Source: Burkholderia sp. 4M9327F10 (GTDB lineage Bacteria; Pseudomonadota; Gammaproteobacteria; Burkholderiales; Burkholderiaceae). From it: 51,265 nt of DNA. Below the pieces are notes generated by a model. That model was given only the letters and a program-made list of their open reading frames with translations, was not told where the DNA came from and did not search any database. Shown here one piece after another: positions 18,101-27,660 of the stretch. The translations under genes and the position numbers were made by a program. The first letter of the stretch is position 1; each line of letters begins with the position of its first letter. The DNA lies in the NCBI RefSeq assembly GCF_005503145.1, contig NZ_SCNV01000062.1:1-51265 (forward strand), in the 5' to 3' direction.

Positions 18101-19267
18101 ACGGAGATTGCGAATCTTCAGCCGCAGTCCATCAGCGGACTCGTCAGCAAGCGGCCCGCGATCAAGGCGGTGCTGCAGCCATTGCCGAGTTGGGGTGGGT
18201 TGCCAGCCGAAACACCGGAAGCCTTCGCCGCGCGCGTAGCTGAGCGGCTGCGCCACAAGCAGCGCGCCATCCAGCCTTACGACTACGAGCGTCTGGTGCT
18301 CGGTGGCTTCGCCAACATCGCCCAGGCTAAGTGCATCGGACCGGGAAATAGCCGGGGTTACAGTGCGTCGCCGCCGCTGAGCGCCGGGGAGGTGGTGGTC
18401 GTGGTCGCGGCGCGGGGCGGCGACGCGTACGAATCCTATGTCGACCAGTCCACCTTGCGCGGCGCGGTCGATCTGTTGCGCCCATATGTGTCGCCGTTTC
18501 TGCGTCGCCTGACGGTCCGCAATCCGGCCTATGAACGCCTCAAGGTGGTCGCTGCGGTGCAACTGAAGCGGGCCACGAGCGGTACGTTCTACCTCAACCT
18601 GCTGGGCCGTGAACTCGACGCCGCGCTCGCGCCGTGGCACGCGAAACCGGACGGGCGGCTACCGATCGGCTATGGCGCGATCGACGGCGATTCGATTGCG
18701 AGTTTCATCCGGCAGCGCGATTACGTCGAGTCGCTCGAAGAGTTCAGTATGGTGGTGCTGTATAACGATTCGCCCGATGGCAGCGGCAACGATTGGCGCG
18801 AAAGCTGGTTTTGCCAGAACGAGAGTGTGCGTCCGAGTACTCCGTGGTCCGTGCTGGTGCCATCCGGCGATCACGTGCTGAAACAGGTCGACGCTCCCAG
18901 CCAGGATGGATCGGGCAGCACTGCCGCGGGCGGTGCGCCGCAACCCGATCCGAAGCTGGATGGAATCGGCAGCCTGACGATCGGCGAGGATTTCATCGCC
19001 GCACCGGCCTCTGCTGCGCCGCCTGCACCCGCACCGGATGAACCCGCGCGGCAGGCAGTCTACTACGTGAAGTTTCTCGACCGCACGCTGCGTCGTGAGT
19101 GGCGCAGCCGCGACGGCCGTGAGCGCGCGGACAGAGAAGAGCGGCGCGACGAGCGTGATGCGCGCGAGGCCGCATCGTTGCAGGACGCCTTTATCGATTT
19201 TCCCGACAATGGCACCGATATCGGCAGCGGCGCTGCCGACGGTCCCGCGGATTTCACGGACGCTTAA
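15143..19267 (+). CDS. Baseplate J-like wedge protein (Afp11/Pvc11-like)
   Basis: A 1374-residue protein. The gp6/baseplate-J hallmark is ETPEAFAARVAERLRHKQRA at about 1022-1041, followed by YDYERLVLGGFANI. The preceding 1000 residues are the large N-terminal region found in eCIS homologues, with an early segment ATPPLLGTGTRLAAG. The C terminus (about 1316-1350) is a very charged Arg/Asp/Glu helix, ending in an acidic Gly/Asp tail. The protein forms the main wedge ring that holds the baseplate closed before firing. Confidence 0.9.
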   Translation: MTDRTYSFVYGRGETQHSRYDHALAPVSAQVDDRGLPEMLAWLSEFARLVGFVDEQGEPAGNWSRFLEQDESFLLAEVCATTVESLATGEAARAVAGHGAEPGVSASAPLSRIFSISWRIDTWYSTAARLDTTGIEAHPFAVNLQQVIVNDLRRYTRQINADRVLGPAWRRLAERANMSFAPIWSWDDGHGLSLSFDSQDLAPVQSAFERALDNLKVLARSYLESSHHESKDHAPQTGLLIAFVKLLNLEQSDLNQFTLRHLQHYLTQVLRLAPRPSQPDQALVAFALAPGATPPLLGTGTRLAAGVDGAGAPIEFATAAPLVVTPTQIATLMALNATYVDGGDSTEGQPLTSIVAYPNAGSADGRGAKLAAPALGWPSFGPTRAVAIEAGNTAPDAQVGFAIASPLLLLMGGERTITLSFELGAPGEGVGLAALPPTAAGGAAGSAPASSDNAYARLERLAVAYARALAPEAGAKLAAESPPSSSELLGNLLADACLVSLSGKDGWFAPQDARLVVSERNTLDLVIELSAAAPAVLANPALAFDSAQAEPLPLLRVTMNPSARVYGYSFFEALRALSANLEVQVRGLRTLELQNNLGPLVAGKPFMPFGPAPTLGGFLQVGSPELGCKQVSHIGLQIDWLKLPGAGGFSAYYRGYPPDANGEPLSRESFVVAIERNDGLAWRPANAGRSSRFALFEPAGSVPIGLSTDVAASTRFEIDSDAPVTTAAAGLAPATYAAALVPGSEVGALRVALAAPAGAFGYDAYSRALAEAVLHNSRAPRKPGPGDLVPIPNEPFVPVASALSLDYTSAAHIRFDSLDERDPMRFYVLAPFGYVRARQGLATRFVPDGVRGALFMGLVDASPGDTLSLLFQLADRHAPQSFDFTQNDPQDERGSSSGLVWHYLDGNRWQRFSKQDVLNDSTYGLTCSGIVELVLPAQLDAQSTLMPAGRTWLAAMVSDANGYAAVCDTIAISPNAVMVSRVSSGATEIANLQPQSISGLVSKRPAIKAVLQPLPSWGGLPAETPEAFAARVAERLRHKQRAIQPYDYERLVLGGFANIAQAKCIGPGNSRGYSASPPLSAGEVVVVVAARGGDAYESYVDQSTLRGAVDLLRPYVSPFLRRLTVRNPAYERLKVVAAVQLKRATSGTFYLNLLGRELDAALAPWHAKPDGRLPIGYGAIDGDSIASFIRQRDYVESLEEFSMVVLYNDSPDGSGNDWRESWFCQNESVRPSTPWSVLVPSGDHVLKQVDAPSQDGSGSTAAGGAPQPDPKLDGIGSLTIGEDFIAAPASAAPPAPAPDEPARQAVYYVKFLDRTLRREWRSRDGRERADREERRDERDAREAASLQDAFIDFPDNGTDIGSGAADGPADFTDA

Positions 19268-19271
19268 TACC

Positions 19272-20054
19272 ATGGCCACTACATCCACTTTCGCGATCGC
19301 GTCCCGGGCGGCGCTGAAGACCCTGTTCAGCGACGGCAAGCGGCCGAGTGGCGCAGACTTCGGGACGTTGATCGATGCCTTCGTGCATCGCGGCGATCGC
19401 GACGGCCAGGCGGGGAACCCGGCCGGGGCCGACGCGCAGGACGGCGATACCGTTACCTTGCAGGTCGGCAACCGTCACTTTGAGCTCCAGAGCGATGACG
19501 CCGGGAACGCGTCATTGACCGAAGCGCAACGTGCCCTGCTGAGCTTGAGCGAGGACGGCCAGTGGCGGGTGCCGGCCGGCAATGCAGCGGCGCCGCTCGC
19601 GGTCGACGGCTGGTTGTCGGCGGCGGCGCGCGTGGGCAGCTATGTGCCGTCGGTGATGGCGGCGAAGCCGGCGTTTCCGGGCGGCGATGCGGTGGCGCCC
19701 GGCAAGCTGCCCGCCAACGGCAAATGGCAAGTCGTGCTGCCCGCGGTGAATGGCTGCTGTGCGTTCGAGATCGTTGCGCATGCATCGGGTGCCGCTGCGT
19801 CGGGACGGCACGCCATGCTGCATGCAGTCGTCGTGACGAGTTTCAACGGCAGCCGCAAGGGTATTCGTACCACGCGCACCGAACGTGGCTGGGGCTGGCT
19901 GCGCCGCATCGAGCTGAGCTGGCGGCCGCGCCGCAGCCACTGGTTTGCCCGCCCGACGGGTTACGATCTGGCGATCCGCACGCACTTCGGCTATGGGCTC
20001 GACGACAGAGGCCAGCCGGCGCAGATCCGCTTTCACATCACCCGCCTGTGGTGA
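19272..20054 (+). CDS. Possible fibre-like or receptor-related eCIS protein
   Basis: A 260-residue protein starting four bases after the baseplate J stop. Residues of about 14-38 (ALKTLFSDGKRPSGADFGTL, then IDAF) match the short helical module seen at the start of phage tail-fibre and adhesin proteins. The C-terminal half (CAFEIVAHASG, AMLHAVVV, then FHITRLW at the end) reads like a beta-rich trimeric head domain. Afp13/Pvc13 fibres are much longer, so this may be a compact receptor-binding protein or a baseplate decoration. The call rests on motif resemblance only. Confidence 0.55.
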   Translation: MATTSTFAIASRAALKTLFSDGKRPSGADFGTLIDAFVHRGDRDGQAGNPAGADAQDGDTVTLQVGNRHFELQSDDAGNASLTEAQRALLSLSEDGQWRVPAGNAAAPLAVDGWLSAAARVGSYVPSVMAAKPAFPGGDAVAPGKLPANGKWQVVLPAVNGCCAFEIVAHASGAAASGRHAMLHAVVVTSFNGSRKGIRTTRTERGWGWLRRIELSWRPRRSHWFARPTGYDLAIRTHFGYGLDDRGQPAQIRFHITRLW

Positions 20055-20107
20055 CGCGGCATGCAGGCTAATCCGTCCTTTGTGGCCGAGCCACGGTGGT
20101 TACCGCG

Positions 20108-23100
20108 ATGAATTCGTCCGCCACCATCCCGCGCGATCCGCCCTCCAATCCCGCACAAGACTACGCGGCACTCCTCGCGCTCGGTCTCGACTATTGCCAG
20201 CGGCTGACTGAGGACACCTGGACCGACTACAACGAGCACGATCCAGGGATCACGATTCTCGAACAGCTTTGCTATGCGTTGACCGATCTCGGCCTGCGCA
20301 ACAGCCAGTCGGTTCCGGTTCTGCTGGCGCCAGAGCCGGGTAAGACGGCGCCGGCCGACACGCTGATCTCCGGTGAGCGGATTCTGTCGAGTGCGTGCTG
20401 GACAGTGGCCGATTACCGGCGCATGTTGTATGACCGCGTGGTGCATCTGAAGAACGCCTGGCTCGGGCCGCCAGGAGAAGCAGTGGCGGGGCAGGGTCCG
20501 GCCTTCGCGGCAGCGGCTGCGTCCGCGCGGTCCGCCGGACTCTATGAAGTCCGGGTCGAAAGCTTCGCCGAAGATCTCAAGAGCGACGATGAGCGTGCCG
20601 CGCTGATCGAGTCGGTCGCACGGCAGATGCGTGCGCAGCGCAATCTGGGCGAAGATCTCGCAAGCGTCGTGCTGTTGCAGTCGCATGCGCTGGAGGTGTA
20701 CGCGCTGCTCGAGGTCGGCATCAATGCCGACCCCGTCGACGTGCTCGCCCAGGTGCTGTTCGATCTCCAGCACTTCCTTGTGCCGTTTCCGAAGGTCGAG
20801 CTGGCCGATGCGTTGCTGCAAGCCGGGATGGCGCCAGACGAAGTATTCCGTGGACCGCGGCTCGGTCTCGGCGTAATCGAAGATCGTGGCCTCGCGGACT
20901 ACAAGCGCCATGTGACCCCCCAGCAGGTGATCGACATCATGCTGGCGGTGCCTGGCGTCCGGCGGGTCTCGAAGGTGCGTCTGAGCGGTGCCGGCCTGGA
21001 CGCACGTGGTGAGACGGTCGTGCTGCAGGCGAACGAAGTGCCGCGCCTCGCGCCGTCGATTTTCGAGCCACCCGCCGGACGGCCGTACACGATCCAGGTG
21101 CAACTCGAGGGTGGCATTACGCAGTCAGTCGACTCCGGGCGCGTTTATCGCCGTATCGAGGCGCTCATTGCGGCGCTGACCGACCAGCAGAATTACACCC
21201 AGCTGCAAACGCGGGCGCTGGGCTATGGCCGGGCGGAGACTGCCACGTACGTGGATCTCGGGCATTACACCTCGATCCAGCATCAGTTTCCGATGACCTA
21301 CGGCATCGGTCGCGAAGGCGTACCGGCCTTGCCGCACTGGAGTGTCGAGAACGCCGGCGGACGCTTGCCACGGGGCGCACCGGTCACATCCGACCGGCGT
21401 CGCCGTCAGGCGCTCGCGCAGCAGCTAAAGGGCTATCTGCTGCTGTTCGAACAGTTGCTCGCCAACCAGTTCGCACAACTTGCCAATGCTTGGCAACTGT
21501 TTGCTCTTGAACTCGGGCCGGCCGCCCAGCACAGTTACTTCTGGCAACCGCTTGTTCATACGCCCGAGCTCGACACCGATCCGCCGGATGTGCTTGCGCT
21601 GCTGACGCAGAAAGCCGGTCCGGACGGGACCGAACAGATGCAGCACGGCGTCTATGTGATTGACGAAGCACGGCGCGTGGTACTGGTCGGCCGTGAGACC
21701 GGCAATCTCTCCGATGCGCACGCGCTGCGGGCCGAACTGGTGCGCAGCGGGGCGGCGGTGGACGCTTATCGGATCGAAAGCGTTGTGCCGTCCGAACTGG
21801 CAGGCCAGGCGGAATTCCGTCTGACCGCGCACGCGGCCGATGGCAGCCTCCTCGCCTTCGGTGAAGAACGTTACGGCACGCTCGCGCGCGCGCAGTCCGC
21901 CATGACGCGGGTGGCGGCGCTGCTGGCGCGTTGTGTCGACGATCCCGTGCAGATGGCGCGGTATCTGATCGTGCGCACGCTGAGCGGGATTGCGGTGCGG
22001 ATCGCCGACAAGGGTGGACGCATCGTGCTGGACAGCGGTGCGCTGCCGAGCCCGCAGGCGCGCTCGCGACGCGAACTCGAGCTGCTGCTACACGGGGCCG
22101 AGCCCAGCCGTTACCGCGTCCGGCGCGACGACCACGGCTGGCTGCGCCTGACCTTGCACGACGCGGAGCACGAGTTGCTGGCGTCCGGCGAAATCCGCTA
22201 TGCGTCGCTTGACAGCGCGCGACTCGGGCGCGACGAACTGGTCGAGTGGATGCGAAGTCTGCGCGGCGACCCCGCACTGCGCGATACCTATATCGAAGCC
22301 TCGCCCGCAGAGCCGGGTAAAGCGCTGCCCGGCGCATATCTGGCGGGCCTCGCTGAACTGCGTGCGCGCTTCGATCCGGCGGTCGAGCGCCGCAACCGCT
22401 TCCTCGATCATTTGCTGGCGCGTTTCGGCGAGCGGTTCGAGGACGGCCTGCTGAAGCGGCTCGATCCGCGCGACGACGGTGGCGCTTCGCTGCGGATCGG
22501 CCTGCAGCGCGCCAAGACCCTGTTTCTGCGCAACCTCGTGCCGTTGGGAGCGGGACGCGCAACGGGACCGAACTATGGCCGTGCGCTGACGAGCGGCGAC
22601 TACGGTCCAGAAGGTAAGGATGACGAACCGGCCGACGGTTTTGCGCGGCGTCTCGCGTTGTTGCTCGGCATCGAGGTGCCTGCCGACGCGGACGGCGTGC
22701 TGCGAAGCGCGCATTTCCATATGACGCGCGAAAATCCGCCGTTTCTCTACGCGGAACGCGAGGAAGGTGCAGGCACACACGTGGCGCCTGCCAACCAGCG
22801 TTCGTTCACGTTCCGCTCGAAGGATCCGGCGATCATTGCGAGCTTGCTCGAACACGGCCTGACGCTCGAACATTACAGCGTGCGTCACGAGGCGCATGCG
22901 CAGTATGGGGTGCGCCATGACGGTTCCGGCAGTTGGGTGCTGACGTTTGCCTGGCCGGGCGGCACGCCGCAGGATGTGCATCGCGCGGCTTCCCGGGAAG
23001 CGATTTATGCAGCGCGCGACAGGCTGATTTATCACCTGAATGCGTTGAGCCATGATGCAAGCGCACTGCAGTCGGGCGAGGGCTTCCATATGGTCGAGCA

Positions 23101-23521
23101 CATCCTGTTGCGGCCGCAGCAACTCAGTGCTGACGACAGCTTTTACCACCAGCGTGTGAGTCTGTTTTTCCCCGATTGGCCGGTCCGCTTCCAGGCCCCG
23201 GAGTTCAGGGCCTTCGCACAACGCATCGTGTTTGACAACACGCCCGTGCATCTGGATGTGCGCTGCTACTGGCTCGGGTTCGGCGAGATGACTGAGTTCG
23301 AGCGCCTTGATGGCGTGTGGCGCTCGGAGTTGCATCGCTTTGCGAATCAGCCTCAAGGGGAGCGGCCAGGCGAGGCGGCGCAGGCAATGCGGGCTTTTAT
23401 TGAGCGGATTGATCTGCGCGATAGTGAGAAAGCGGGGGGCGGGGGCGCAGGTGAGAGCAGGACCCACGGTGGATCAGGCGGCCCTCGGCGGCATGGTGCA
23501 ACTGGCAGGGCTACGGGATGA
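20108..23521 (+). CDS. Afp12/Pvc12-like baseplate wedge protein
   Basis: A 1137-residue protein. Its N-terminal motif WTDYNEHDPG (38-47) followed by ITILEQLCYALTDLG is characteristic of the large eCIS wedge proteins paired with baseplate J. ATG 20108 is preferred to the GTG at 20096 because it lies nearer the conserved start. A late segment (HMVEHILLRPQ, about 995-1005) is also typical. The final 40 residues are Gly-rich and low-complexity. It overlaps the tape-measure gene by ATGA. Confidence 0.87.
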   Translation: MNSSATIPRDPPSNPAQDYAALLALGLDYCQRLTEDTWTDYNEHDPGITILEQLCYALTDLGLRNSQSVPVLLAPEPGKTAPADTLISGERILSSACWTVADYRRMLYDRVVHLKNAWLGPPGEAVAGQGPAFAAAAASARSAGLYEVRVESFAEDLKSDDERAALIESVARQMRAQRNLGEDLASVVLLQSHALEVYALLEVGINADPVDVLAQVLFDLQHFLVPFPKVELADALLQAGMAPDEVFRGPRLGLGVIEDRGLADYKRHVTPQQVIDIMLAVPGVRRVSKVRLSGAGLDARGETVVLQANEVPRLAPSIFEPPAGRPYTIQVQLEGGITQSVDSGRVYRRIEALIAALTDQQNYTQLQTRALGYGRAETATYVDLGHYTSIQHQFPMTYGIGREGVPALPHWSVENAGGRLPRGAPVTSDRRRRQALAQQLKGYLLLFEQLLANQFAQLANAWQLFALELGPAAQHSYFWQPLVHTPELDTDPPDVLALLTQKAGPDGTEQMQHGVYVIDEARRVVLVGRETGNLSDAHALRAELVRSGAAVDAYRIESVVPSELAGQAEFRLTAHAADGSLLAFGEERYGTLARAQSAMTRVAALLARCVDDPVQMARYLIVRTLSGIAVRIADKGGRIVLDSGALPSPQARSRRELELLLHGAEPSRYRVRRDDHGWLRLTLHDAEHELLASGEIRYASLDSARLGRDELVEWMRSLRGDPALRDTYIEASPAEPGKALPGAYLAGLAELRARFDPAVERRNRFLDHLLARFGERFEDGLLKRLDPRDDGGASLRIGLQRAKTLFLRNLVPLGAGRATGPNYGRALTSGDYGPEGKDDEPADGFARRLALLLGIEVPADADGVLRSAHFHMTRENPPFLYAEREEGAGTHVAPANQRSFTFRSKDPAIIASLLEHGLTLEHYSVRHEAHAQYGVRHDGSGSWVLTFAWPGGTPQDVHRAASREAIYAARDRLIYHLNALSHDASALQSGEGFHMVEHILLRPQQLSADDSFYHQRVSLFFPDWPVRFQAPEFRAFAQRIVFDNTPVHLDVRCYWLGFGEMTEFERLDGVWRSELHRFANQPQGERPGEAAQAMRAFIERIDLRDSEKAGGGGAGESRTHGGSGGPRRHGATGRATG

Positions 23522-26500
23522 CACGGCCGCCGCTGGTGAACCGGGTGGTGCTGGAGCCGTTACTGAAGCGTCGTGACGACGGTGAGCGGATTGCCGGCCG
23601 GCTTTCCCGCTTCGCCCGCGAGCGCCTGCCGGCGCTGCTGCACGACGCCTTGAGCGGCTTTGGTGAGGATACCGTGGAGCGGATCCTTGACCGGTTCGAG
23701 ATCGACCTCGGCGACGCGCCGCCGGACCGGCTCGAACAGGTGCTGGAAGAACGTCTTGCGAAGGTGCTGCGGGACCGTCTGATAGACCGGTTCGGTTTTC
23801 CGGCGGGTGCGTTCGACCGCACAGGTGTTCGTGCTCAAGGGGAATCTGGAGGCACCGTGCCCTACGTGGGCAATGCAAACCTCGAGGCGTTGGCGGGCTG
23901 GCTCGAAGGGCGCGTCCAGCTGGATGCCCGGGCGGTGAACCGGCTGTTTACCGATACGCTTGCCGTGTCCGCACACGATGTTGCACTGCTGCTGCGGGAG
24001 CACGGTCGCAGTGAGCTGCGTCGCGAGCGTCTTGTCATGACGCTTGAAGCACCGGTGCGTGTGCGGGTCGTGCGTGCCCTCCGGCCGACCGATGCGCAGC
24101 AGGTGATCGGCGACATCGACCGTTTTTCGGAGCATCATCGCGCGGCCCCCGTTTCTGCCATGACTCAGCAGGCGTTCGACGCGGTGCTATGGCAGACCGT
24201 GTTCGCCTATCTCCTGGCCGATCGCGGCAGCCGCTTTAACCGGCGCATGTTTCTCGGCTCGCTGCTGACGAAACTCGCTGCGCACGCAGGGGTGGCGTTC
24301 ACGGATTTGCTGGACAGCCTGCTCGCGCGGGTGGCGGATAACCACCATGCAGTGGAACGGGATGAATCTTTACGCGAGGTGTTGGAGTCGTTGCGCAGAA
24401 CGGCAATCCCGCCCGAGCTTGCTGACGGCAGCGCGAGCGAAGCGCGTCCGCTGCCCGGAGGCAGCCGGCTCGCCGATGGCGCGGGCGATACCGGGACGGT
24501 GCCTCCGGGCTCAGCGGAAAAGCGCGATCTGGAGGCGCTCGACTTCTACCTGGAGCAGGGCGCATGGCCGTGGTTCGCCGCGCACGCGGCCGAGCCTGCT
24601 GCGCTCGTGCTGCACCTGGCAAGGCATGCGCCGCTTGGGCTCAGCATGGTGCTGCGGCGCCGCGACTCGGCGGCGGGGCAGGAAACACGTCTCATGCGGC
24701 TCGCAGCGACGCTGGATACGCCGCAGCGCGATCAGTTGATCGGCGCTCTCGAGCCGGCGGCGCATCGTGCGATGGTGGCGGTGCTGGCTGCGCTGGACAC
24801 CCTGATCGAGAGTGCCGGATTTTCGGCTGCACAGCGCCGCTCGCTGCGATCTGGCCTGAACGCTGCCACGCTCGAGCGGATCTCCGCGGTGCGTGGCGGA
24901 GCCTTCGATGAACCGGCGTGGCTCGCGCGGATTCTGTCCAGCGCGGCGCGAGCCGCTGGGCTCGAACCCGGCGCGCTTGGCGCAGCACTGTTGCTGGCCA
25001 CGCATGGCGACCTTGCGCGAAAGCGGCGCGTGCGCTGGATGCGCAGCCGGCTCGTCGAGGCGGGTGCCGGTGGTGGGAGGGAGCCGGGCGACGACGCGCA
25101 AATGACGGGGCATATCGAGCAAGGCGTGCTGGCGGTTTCCACCGAGTCCAGTTCGTCAAGCGGACTCGATGGAAACCGCCTTCTGCGAGCATTTTTGCTT
25201 GCGTGGCCCACGCTTGTCCGCGCCTTGCGTTTTCCGCCTCGCTTACTCGAGGCCGTCCGGGTCCAGGCATTCTTGGGCGATCTGGCCGTATCCCCGCCGG
25301 CGGCGCCTGCGAATCTTCCGCTCGACGCAGTGCCTGCGGGCTTGTCGTCTGAATCCGCTCAGGATTCCTTACGTCAGGCATTGCGCCAGGTGCTGAAACG
25401 TACCTGGACCTCGGAGACACTGTTCACCGCACTAAACCGGCTTGCACTTTTATCCGGCATACCGCTGCGCCGCTGGCTCGCTGCGTTGGCAACCGCGCAA
25501 GAGTGGCGTGAAGCCGACACGAGACTCAAGATGTTGCGAAGCTGGCGCGCCCACCCCTCCCGGCAATCGCCGGCAGAAATCGTGATTGCGCCGGCGCCCC
25601 TCAGACACGTATCGCCACCGCTGCCCCTCCCCACTGCCGGCGCTGCGTTCGTCCACGTCTTCACAACCGGAGCCTCAAGCCCGAACATTTTGCATGGGTT
25701 CCCAGGATCGTCCGACGCCTGGCTCAGCGCCGTCTTGCGTGACGATTTTGCAGAAGTTGCGGCGGCACTACGGGCTCGCAGTCCGGACGAACGTATGTTT
25801 CAAAGGCTTGCGCGGCACCTCAGACCCGCCAGTCTCGAACGTCTTGCCGCGGCGCTTGAGCCGAAGCTATCGGCACTGTCGCTCGGCTTGCTGCGCGCGA
25901 GCCGCGTGTTTGCAGCGACAGCGCGGGGTGGGGCGGGCGTCGCTGCGCTCGAGCATGCGGTGCTGGCTGTGCTATTGGCTCCGGCGTCGGCCCGGAGCTC
26001 GGAGCGCGTGTACGTCGATCGTGTGCTCGACGGCCTTGCGCGCAGGCTCAGCATGAAACCGGAAGACCTTGCGGACGAACTTGCCGATGCAGCGGTGGAG
26101 CACAGTCCGGTGCTGCACGGCCTGTTGAAGGCGAGATCCTTGGGCGCCCGCGCCGGTCATGATGCCGTCGCCCAGGCGAAGCGTAGCGATACCCAGCCGC
26201 ACTGGGCACAAGCCAAGTCTTCTCGAGGTGCACGTGAGCAACCCGTCTATGCTGATGCATGGCGGCAATTTGCGATGTTCATGCGCTACGGAGAGCGGCC
26301 GCGGGAACCCGGTGCATCGATTGAGGCGGCCATCGCGCAACTGGCGCACGCCGCACCGCAGCTGCTCGCTCGCGCATTGCGCGAAAACGCGACTGCGGAA
26401 CCGACGTGCACCTGGCTCGCATCGCTTGACGCGTCGACCTTCGCGCAACTCGCGCAGGCTTGGGCACCGCGTCGCGCGAGCACGCTCCTCGCGCTGCAGT

Positions 26501-27504
26501 CGGTGGTTGCCGGCTTCGCCACGCGGGATGCCGCGTTCATGACGTCGTCCGCTCAGGCCGCGTGGCTGCATCATGCCTCGCGAGGCTCGGTGCGTGCGAT
26601 GCTCGCTGTACTCGTCGAGGATACCCTCCACAGCGCCGGACGCGCAGCCCATACGGTGCTCGCCCGCTGGCGGCGTGCCGTGCGGTTGGCTGGCGTCGCA
26701 CCTGCGCTGGGGCGTGAATGGCTTGCGTGGCTCGCAGCCCGGGAGACCTTGCTCGATCTGGAGGCCGTCGCGGCACGCCGGGTCACTGGAACGCCGACAG
26801 GCGCCCTTGCGGTGACCGCTTCCTCGCGATCCGGAGTCGAAGCGGAAATGAGCGGCACACCTCGCGCGATGCCGAGGTCCACAATGAGCGCATCCTTCAA
26901 CCCAGGCAACGACAACGGGCTGGAGTCTGCAGACAGCGCCGCCGCACACGGGCGGTCACGGCAATCCGTCGGCCACGAAAACCAACCGATCTACGTGGCT
27001 AACGCGGGCATGGTGCTGCTCTGGCCGTTTTTGCATCGCTACTATGAGCTGCTGGGTCTGGTGCGAGAAAACGCATTCATCGACTTCGACTCCCGTAGCC
27101 GTGCCGTATACCTGCTACATTCGCTTGCCAGTGGACGCACCGCGTACCACGAAGCGGAATTGCCGCTGGCGAAGGTAATGTGCGGCATTGCACCGTCAAC
27201 CCTGCTGGCCGCGGCTAGCGAGGGCGAGCCCGATGCGCGCGAGCAGGCGGTCTCCGAGGAACTGCTCGGCGGCGTCAGACAGAACTGGGACAAACTGCGC
27301 AACACCACGACGGAAGGTTTGCGAGAGTCTTTCCTGATGCGAAACGGCCGTCTTGTTCGCGACGAAAGCGGTACCGGGCGTAACTGGACATTGATTGTCG
27401 AGGCGAAGGCGTATGACGTTCTGCTCGATACGCTTCCGTGGAGAATCTCGACAATTCAGCTGAGCTGGATGACGGGCATGCTTGCAGTTCAATGGCGTCG
27501 CTGA
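23518..27504 (+). CDS. Contractile injection system tape-measure protein (Afp14/Pvc14-like)
   Basis: A 1328-residue protein. The N terminus (NRVVLEPLLKRRDD to ALSGFGEDTVERILDRFEID) and the C-terminal block beginning IYVANAGMVLLWPFLHRYYE at about 1158-1177 and ending near ELPLAKVMCGI are the hallmarks of the eCIS tape-measure family. The central 900 residues are Ala/Leu/Arg-rich helices of variable length, which set tube length. A 38-base inverted repeat lies in the middle (25131-25180), where the protein reads a poly-Ser stretch (STESSSSSG). It is coupled to the upstream gene and closes the structural block. Confidence 0.88.
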   Translation: MTRPPLVNRVVLEPLLKRRDDGERIAGRLSRFARERLPALLHDALSGFGEDTVERILDRFEIDLGDAPPDRLEQVLEERLAKVLRDRLIDRFGFPAGAFDRTGVRAQGESGGTVPYVGNANLEALAGWLEGRVQLDARAVNRLFTDTLAVSAHDVALLLREHGRSELRRERLVMTLEAPVRVRVVRALRPTDAQQVIGDIDRFSEHHRAAPVSAMTQQAFDAVLWQTVFAYLLADRGSRFNRRMFLGSLLTKLAAHAGVAFTDLLDSLLARVADNHHAVERDESLREVLESLRRTAIPPELADGSASEARPLPGGSRLADGAGDTGTVPPGSAEKRDLEALDFYLEQGAWPWFAAHAAEPAALVLHLARHAPLGLSMVLRRRDSAAGQETRLMRLAATLDTPQRDQLIGALEPAAHRAMVAVLAALDTLIESAGFSAAQRRSLRSGLNAATLERISAVRGGAFDEPAWLARILSSAARAAGLEPGALGAALLLATHGDLARKRRVRWMRSRLVEAGAGGGREPGDDAQMTGHIEQGVLAVSTESSSSSGLDGNRLLRAFLLAWPTLVRALRFPPRLLEAVRVQAFLGDLAVSPPAAPANLPLDAVPAGLSSESAQDSLRQALRQVLKRTWTSETLFTALNRLALLSGIPLRRWLAALATAQEWREADTRLKMLRSWRAHPSRQSPAEIVIAPAPLRHVSPPLPLPTAGAAFVHVFTTGASSPNILHGFPGSSDAWLSAVLRDDFAEVAAALRARSPDERMFQRLARHLRPASLERLAAALEPKLSALSLGLLRASRVFAATARGGAGVAALEHAVLAVLLAPASARSSERVYVDRVLDGLARRLSMKPEDLADELADAAVEHSPVLHGLLKARSLGARAGHDAVAQAKRSDTQPHWAQAKSSRGAREQPVYADAWRQFAMFMRYGERPREPGASIEAAIAQLAHAAPQLLARALRENATAEPTCTWLASLDASTFAQLAQAWAPRRASTLLALQSVVAGFATRDAAFMTSSAQAAWLHHASRGSVRAMLAVLVEDTLHSAGRAAHTVLARWRRAVRLAGVAPALGREWLAWLAARETLLDLEAVAARRVTGTPTGALAVTASSRSGVEAEMSGTPRAMPRSTMSASFNPGNDNGLESADSAAAHGRSRQSVGHENQPIYVANAGMVLLWPFLHRYYELLGLVRENAFIDFDSRSRAVYLLHSLASGRTAYHEAELPLAKVMCGIAPSTLLAAASEGEPDAREQAVSEELLGGVRQNWDKLRNTTTEGLRESFLMRNGRLVRDESGTGRNWTLIVEAKAYDVLLDTLPWRISTIQLSWMTGMLAVQWRR
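25131..25180. repeat. 19-bp near-perfect inverted repeat inside the tape-measure gene
   Basis: The arms are 25131-25149 and 25162-25180, identical at 18 of 19 positions when one is reverse-complemented, with a 12-base loop (25150-25161). As RNA this would form a very stable hairpin. Five T residues follow at about 25192, so it resembles a terminator within a coding sequence. Confidence 0.85.
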
Positions 27505-27660
27505 ACGGGGGAATTCGACACGTGAAACGTCAAGCAGTGCGATCCGTTTGCGCGGCGACACCGGCTAACCTGTCTGCCGTGCATCCATCACCTGGTGAGA
27601 CGGGCTGGAACTTCTGCGGAACATAAAGACGGATTGGTATTCCGCACGGCCCCGCCTGAG

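Noticed and set aside
21384..22778. 464-codon minus-strand open frame opposite the Afp12-like gene
   Set aside because: The product is dominated by Arg, Ala and Pro, typical of an antisense shadow.
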